64,000 bases of DNA, from contig CM041083.1 in assembly GCA_023079485.1 (NCBI GenBank), positions 167,235,400 to 167,299,399 of the forward strand, given 5' to 3'. This stretch comes from Archilochus colubris. Lineage: Eukaryota > Chordata > Aves > Apodiformes > Trochilidae. Within the stretch, counting starts at the first letter, position 1; every line of letters begins with the position of its first letter. Below are positions 59,141-64,000 of this stretch, in pieces. Under the pieces are notes generated by a model. The model worked only from the letters and a program-made list of their open reading frames with translations, ran no database searches and was not told the origin of the DNA. A program made the position numbers and the translations under genes.

Positions 59141-60862
59141 TTAAAGAAGCTCCCATCTCCTCTCACCTCCTGTACACTACATGGAAAAGACGTAATCCCT
59201 TTAACCTCTAGCAGAAAAAAATGGATAATCTTTACTCTGTGTTCTTGCTTGCTTTAATCATCCTTCTAGAGCGCAAGAAACAGAGAGATGGCATGATCCT
59301 CATTTTCAAAGGGAAATATATTGATAGTGGAAAAATATTAGGAGTTTCGGAAAATCAAAGAAAATTGAAGACTGAGAATTGGCTGGGTTGTCAGCAGACA
59401 TGGAAAATATCACAGTTTTCCTATGAGAAAAACTGAGTTGTCTCATTAACTGTGGCCTAAGATTGTATGACAGACCTCTGGTATAACTGCCAGCCTTCTT
59501 CAGCACGATGAAGGAAATCTGTTGCAAGACTAGCAAGTCTCTGTAAGTAATCTCACACTAAAAAGCTGATAGACATTGGCTATTATATATATTTTCTAGT
59601 TTATTGCAACTTAGGAACCTCCTTGAGAAGAGTGTTTCCTTTGCTTTCTATGCGCCACAAGCTGTGCCCATGAGTGCTCTCATTGTAGTCTTTAACAATG
59701 TGTTTTCAGATCATTATTTTGAGTGGTCGTATTCAGGTTATATGCTTGAATCCCTCATTTCTGTAATGCTAAGGAGACTTTGGCACTCCAACTTTACTCC
59801 ATGGATCCTGTTTCTTACACATCATAAGATCTAAAGTGACAATTTAAAGGCATTGAAATTATTTTGAAGTAAACAGGAAACCATAAGCAAGTTGTAAGCC
59901 TCTGAGTCACAAACTGGTTCCTATGTGTTTGATACTGGACATTGCCTCTTATGCAGGGTTTGGTAATAAATTAGATGATTCATGAGAAAGGAATGGAATA
60001 AATATAACAATGTTTTCCCAGGTTGTCTACTAAAATTTTGTTCGTTTGTTTTATAACATCCGTATTTCTCTCCTAAAAGAGCCCCTAAAATATTGAAATA
60101 TTAGAATTATTTTATTCTTTACTGATCACTTACTTTAATTAAACTCTTATCAAATTATTTGTCCTTACTTAAGGGCCCATCAACAGTTATCTGTTTTATT
60201 ATAATGACTGAATGAGGCACATACTCTGTGCCATGTTTCTCTGTACTTTTTCTCATTAATTATAGACACATATTGCTAGTAAAATTTATGTCTGTCTTCA
60301 GGTTCAATTGCAATTGTCTCCCTCAGTGTCTGTTCTGTAAAAGGTACTTTAATACTATGACATCTTCATCTTAAATATTCATGTGCAAAGACTTAATATC
60401 TCTTCTAAAAATATTTACTGTAATATTTCATACCAATTTCCATCCATGTAGTGTGTAGTTCATAGCTCATGTAAAAGTCTACCTCTCACCTTTTGCTTCA
60501 TTCTTCTTGAGTACCCTAAGATTTTCTCTTCTTTTGCAGAACTAAGTTTAAAAACCCATGTATGGTCTTTCAAATATCCAATGCCACAGTGCGTACAATT
60601 AGTAACTACTGAGATTCAGAAGAGAATGTCCTGATCACCAGGTGTCTTAGTGCTCTCCCATTGACATGATAAACTTCAGCATGATAGACTGTCATCACAT
60701 AACACTTTCATAACTGGTCCTTTGTGTAAGAGATGAATTCTGGTATGACACCTGACTGAAGCAAATTTAAGAAGCTGATTTAGACTGTAACTAGACATTA
60801 AATTTCTCCAGCCAGCTAAAAAGATCCACTTTTACACCTATACACTTTTTCCTCCTTCTTAG
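59141..60862. other. A+T-rich non-coding DNA
   Basis: No gene or repeat was recognised; a 71-codon frame at 59221-59436 has no domain. Confidence 0.45.
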
Positions 60863-60937
60863 ATTTTATCTCAAATGAAGCTAAGACCAAATGTGCAGGC
60901 ACTAATCTAAGAAAATAAAAAAAGCTAAATGTCTGAG
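60863..60937 (+). other. Candidate non-coding exon, 75 bp
   Basis: A long pyrimidine acceptor (CACTTTTTCCTCCTTCTTAG, AG at 60861-60862) and a good donor (GTCTGAG|GTAAGG, GT at 60938-60939) bracket 75 bp that has stops in all three frames. If spliced, it would belong to a non-coding RNA or an untranslated region. Confidence 0.18.
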
Positions 60938-62674
60938 GTAAGGAAGATAACTAGTTCTGAAAGGAGTAACGACACAGATATACTGCGTTAAGCTTCATAT
61001 TTTGCAAAAGGTGGATGAGGCAATCTTCTACTGAGAATACTGGTTTCTGTAAAGCCAATTTTTATGTGCCTAATTATCTCTGTGTATTGGATAGAGAACC
61101 TGAGGTTGTGGATTCCACTCTTTAGAAGGAAGGCTAAAAGTTAGGTTTTCTGCAACAGTCAGCATTGTGATACTTAAGTCTCTTTATGGATCCAGACTCC
61201 CGAAAACCTATGATTAAATTGGTCGGTAGAAAAATAGATGCTGACTCTACCAGAAACTGAGAATAACTGTTGAATTTCAACAGCTACATGGCTGTGAAAG
61301 CCTGAACCAATATCTATAAGCAGGTCAAATGTGAACGCTCAAGAACTTCAGATCCATTAACTTTCAGATCATTTCTTAACACGTAAACTAAAAAATGACA
61401 CTCGATTTTTACTATCATCACCTCCTACTCATATCTATAAGGAATTTTAAAACCAGACAAGATAGTTGCTGAATATACTGTTATTTGATGGGTTGGGTGA
61501 CCCAACTTAGTAAAAGTATTAACTCTTTCTGTCTTTCTGTCTTTGGAAAAAAAAAAAAAAAAAAGAAAAAGAAATAAAAATACTTAAACTGTAGTGGATT
61601 TTGAACAAACAATGTTTGTTATAAACATCTGGTTTGTTTTAGAGAACAGATCTCAGTTTCTCTTGTTATTAAACTTTTTTCTTTCACCACTAAAAGGATG
61701 AAATTCCAAAAATTCCAACTTTTTATTTTAGGAGTTACCTTTTTTTGTTTGTTATTTTTTTGGTTTTTTTTTTTTTTTTCAAATGAAATAATAGAAAAAC
61801 AGAATGAAGAAGATTCAGAAAATGCCCTCACAAGTCTTGAGTCTGCATGTTGACATATTAGGTGCACGTCAGGGTCCTGGCCTGGAACACCATCTGGACA
61901 GTTTGGCAGGTGTCTTTTGCTTCCTGTTTCTCTTAAATTCATAAAGGGTGGATCAGCTGTCTCATCTCAATGTGTTAGTGCCATATGTTGCAAGATACAA
62001 TTGATTTCGGTCTTAGGCCAGAAGCCAAGAGAGAAAGGGAATGAAAAAGTGGAAAACAATGGCATTCCAATAACACTGAGTTTTAGAATATGGATACAGA
62101 TTTAAACTGAGTTTGAACTTGAGAAGCAAAATTTTAGCTTCATTGGTAACTTTTAGCATTCAGTTGTAGGGTAGAGAGTTACCAAAATCTTTTGATAGTC
62201 ATACAGGAAACAGCTTTTTTTTGGCACTAATAAGTTGCAGCACTGAATCATAAGGAAAAATCTAGACAGCATATTCTCATAAGATGCAGGACGGGTGTAG
62301 CTTTCTCAGTTTATTAGGCTGGAGAAAACTCTAGAGCATGACATAGAAATTAACTAATATTAAGGTACAGAGTGTACCTCTGTAGATCAAAAAGCAGATC
62401 TAAATGTCAATGGTGAATTCAATGATCGGAATTCATTCTTCATTTTCTCATTTCTGCAGGGGTAGAAATATATGTATCATATCAATACTAATTCATTCAA
62501 CCCTGTCATAAAGCCAAAGCTATCTTGTACTTTGCCTACTGTTTCTGGGTTAACTTGTAGCAGAAAAGTAGTGCTATTCTGCAGAACTAGAAGCTGTAGC
62601 AGTGAAAAGATGACCACAGAAGTAATTCCTGCAACACACCTGTAAAAGCACTGATGTGTTCAGATTTTTGGCAA

Positions 62675-62765
62675 AAAACCCCAAACCAAACCAAAAAACA
62701 AACACATTCCCTGCCCTCCCACCCCCTCCCCAGATAAACCAAACCAAAACCAAACCACCCTCAAA
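62675..62765 (+). repeat. A/C-rich low-complexity tract
   Basis: CCAAACCAAACC, ACAAACAC, CCACCCCC and CCAAAACCAAACC strings, with little G or T. Comparable to the tract at 58514-58620. Confidence 0.85.
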
Positions 62766-62916
62766 TTTATTCCAATTAATTTATTCCCAATACAACAGCA
62801 TTAATATTCAGGCTCTGGTGACCAGGAACTTTGGCTGTTACATGTGCTTGGTGCTTGCAGTTGATTTGTGCACATACTGCATAAACATAAGAAGATTCAA
62901 AAGGAATGAAATTCTC

Positions 62917-62923
<7 letters not shown>

Positions 62924-62950
<27 letters not shown>
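62924..62950 (+). repeat. Poly(T) tract, 27 bp
   Basis: A run of 27 T. No retrocopy was recognised on the minus strand beside it. Confidence 0.9.
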
Positions 62951-62954
<4 letters not shown>

Positions 62955-63554
62955 CCCTCAAACTTGAGATAATGAAAGCTAAAAGCAGAGCATTCAGAAA
63001 GATAATTCTAAAGTGCTTACTGAGTGAGCTCTTGTGAAGCTCAAATTAAAGCAATTAGCAATTAAGGAGAGCAAAAAGATATTGACCAGTTTTATGGTGT
63101 GAGAGAAAGGTTACACATGACAAAGTACACCGTTATAACAAATGGTTGTGAAAAAATAGCATCTATGATTTGCAGATGTTCATTATATATTCTGAAGAAA
63201 GCATCGTTTCATAGTTCATTCTAAAAAAAAAATTAAAAAAAAAATTATCTGTTTCCATCTTAGAATGTCTGTAAGTTCAGAGCTATTTTTGAAGGATTTC
63301 TACAAATACCTACTTATTTGTGAAGAAAAATTTCCACTTCCAATTTCTTTCATTCTTCTTTGCAAGATGACATTTCCTCCGTATCTATGCTTTCCTAGGA
63401 GTCACCTTGGTCATCAGATTTAATATGTGATTTAATATGGATTATATGTGCCTATCCTTCAAAACATGTTCAGTTTTACTCAGGAACACATTGCTTTGAC
63501 AGAAACCTATCACATAATGTTTTTCAGTGTCCATAAGGCTCTTCCCCTATGATT

Positions 63555-63770
63555 AAGGCTCCAGAATTCAATACGCTACTCCAGGTAGAGTTTCAAGAGA
63601 GCAGAGCAGAGGTGGAGATCACCTACCTTGACCTGATGGCCATGATTCTCATGGTGAAGCCTAGGACACAATTGGCTTTCTGGGCTGCAAGCTGATATTG
63701 CCAACTCATGTTGAGCTTTTGATCAAACAACAGCTCCAGGTCCTTCTCCGCAGTTGATTTTTCATTGTCA
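63555..63770 (-). mobile_element. CR1 internal fragment, reverse orientation
   Basis: The plus strand carries reverse-complement CR1 landmarks: GAGCAGAGGTGGAGATCACC, CCTTGACCTGATGGCCATG, ATTGGCTTTCTGGGCTGCAAGC, CTCATGTTGAGCTTTTGATC and GCTCCAGGTCCTTCTCCGCAG. On the minus strand these give the EKDLE...QKLNMSW...AQKANCVLG equivalents of the post-RT region. It is diverged, and both ends are missing. The frame at 63623-63805 is a LINE relic. Confidence 0.9.
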
Positions 63771-64000
63771 AAGAAATTAAGATCTGTGTTATTAGTCAAT
63801 TTCATCTTTGTTTCTTTAGTTATTTTTCTGAGATAACTGAAGTTTCTATGTTTAATTGATCAACGTAGATGTGTACTATATACTTTTCAACCTGACTTCT
63901 CTTATCACCATACAGGTAACTACAGGGTCTGCATACTGCAAAATAAAACAAACAAACAAACCAACACATTTAAAAAGCACTTCAAGCACATTTTTATTGC
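63771..64000. other. A+T-rich non-coding end of window
   Basis: A short AAAC run lies at 63945-63960. Nothing else was recognised. Confidence 0.5.

Noticed and set aside
1..64000. CRISPR arrays, tRNA, rRNA or snRNA genes, operons or phage-like modules
   Set aside because: None were seen; regular repeats here are microsatellites without unique spacers, and the sequence is of vertebrate type.

Overview
This window looks like avian nuclear DNA. It is A+T-rich and dominated by vertebrate-type non-coding sequence. The only protein-coding similarity I recognise comes from CR1 LINEs (chicken repeat 1), with the bird-type 3' end (GGTTGGACTxGATGATCT...GGTCCCTTCCAACC, then short ATTCT-type repeats). 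Two solo LTRs resemble avian ERVL-type families. There are no operons, bacterial signals, CRISPR arrays, tRNAs or rRNAs. I found no host protein-coding gene that I could name. The window is best read as intergenic or deep intronic DNA. The relatively well-preserved CR1 at the left edge suggests a lineage with fairly recent CR1 activity; that is inference, and I cannot name the species.

Layout. 1-2503 is the 3' part of a fairly young CR1 (end of the endonuclease, complete reverse transcriptase, C-terminal region). Its ORF2 is broken by one stop and three frameshifts, and it ends in about 150 bp of a TTCTAT hexamer repeat. A 170-bp slice of another CR1 lies at 2905-3075. 4069-5086 is a solo LTR (+). 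5087-14877 is A+T-rich single-copy-like DNA with an ancient amniote repeat scrap, a CR1 3' tip (-) and a CTTC microsatellite. 14878-16632 is a nested locus: an old CR1 (+) split by a minus-strand solo LTR at 15503-16186. 16633-30865 is non-coding, with several microsatellites. 30866-34712 is a cluster of CR1 remnants in both orientations. 34713-63560 is mostly unique-looking A+T-rich DNA. It holds a 107-bp AGAAG array, an ancient CR1 3' end, a G+C-rich unclassified repeat-like block (about 51000-51200), a pair of diverged direct repeats 1.3 kb apart (about 52.6 and 53.9 kb), A/C-rich tracts and a few candidate spliced exons. 63555-63770 is another CR1 remnant (-).

Nothing here works together as a pathway. 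I see no convincing new biological system. The observations most worth checking are the CR1 with the hexamer tail, the LTR-in-CR1 insertion with an 88-bp host gap and no target duplication, the 52.6/53.9 kb duplicate pair, the octamer palindrome at 37904, and the candidate 78-bp exon at 56039-56116. Family assignments rest on recalled consensus sequences and were not checked against a database.
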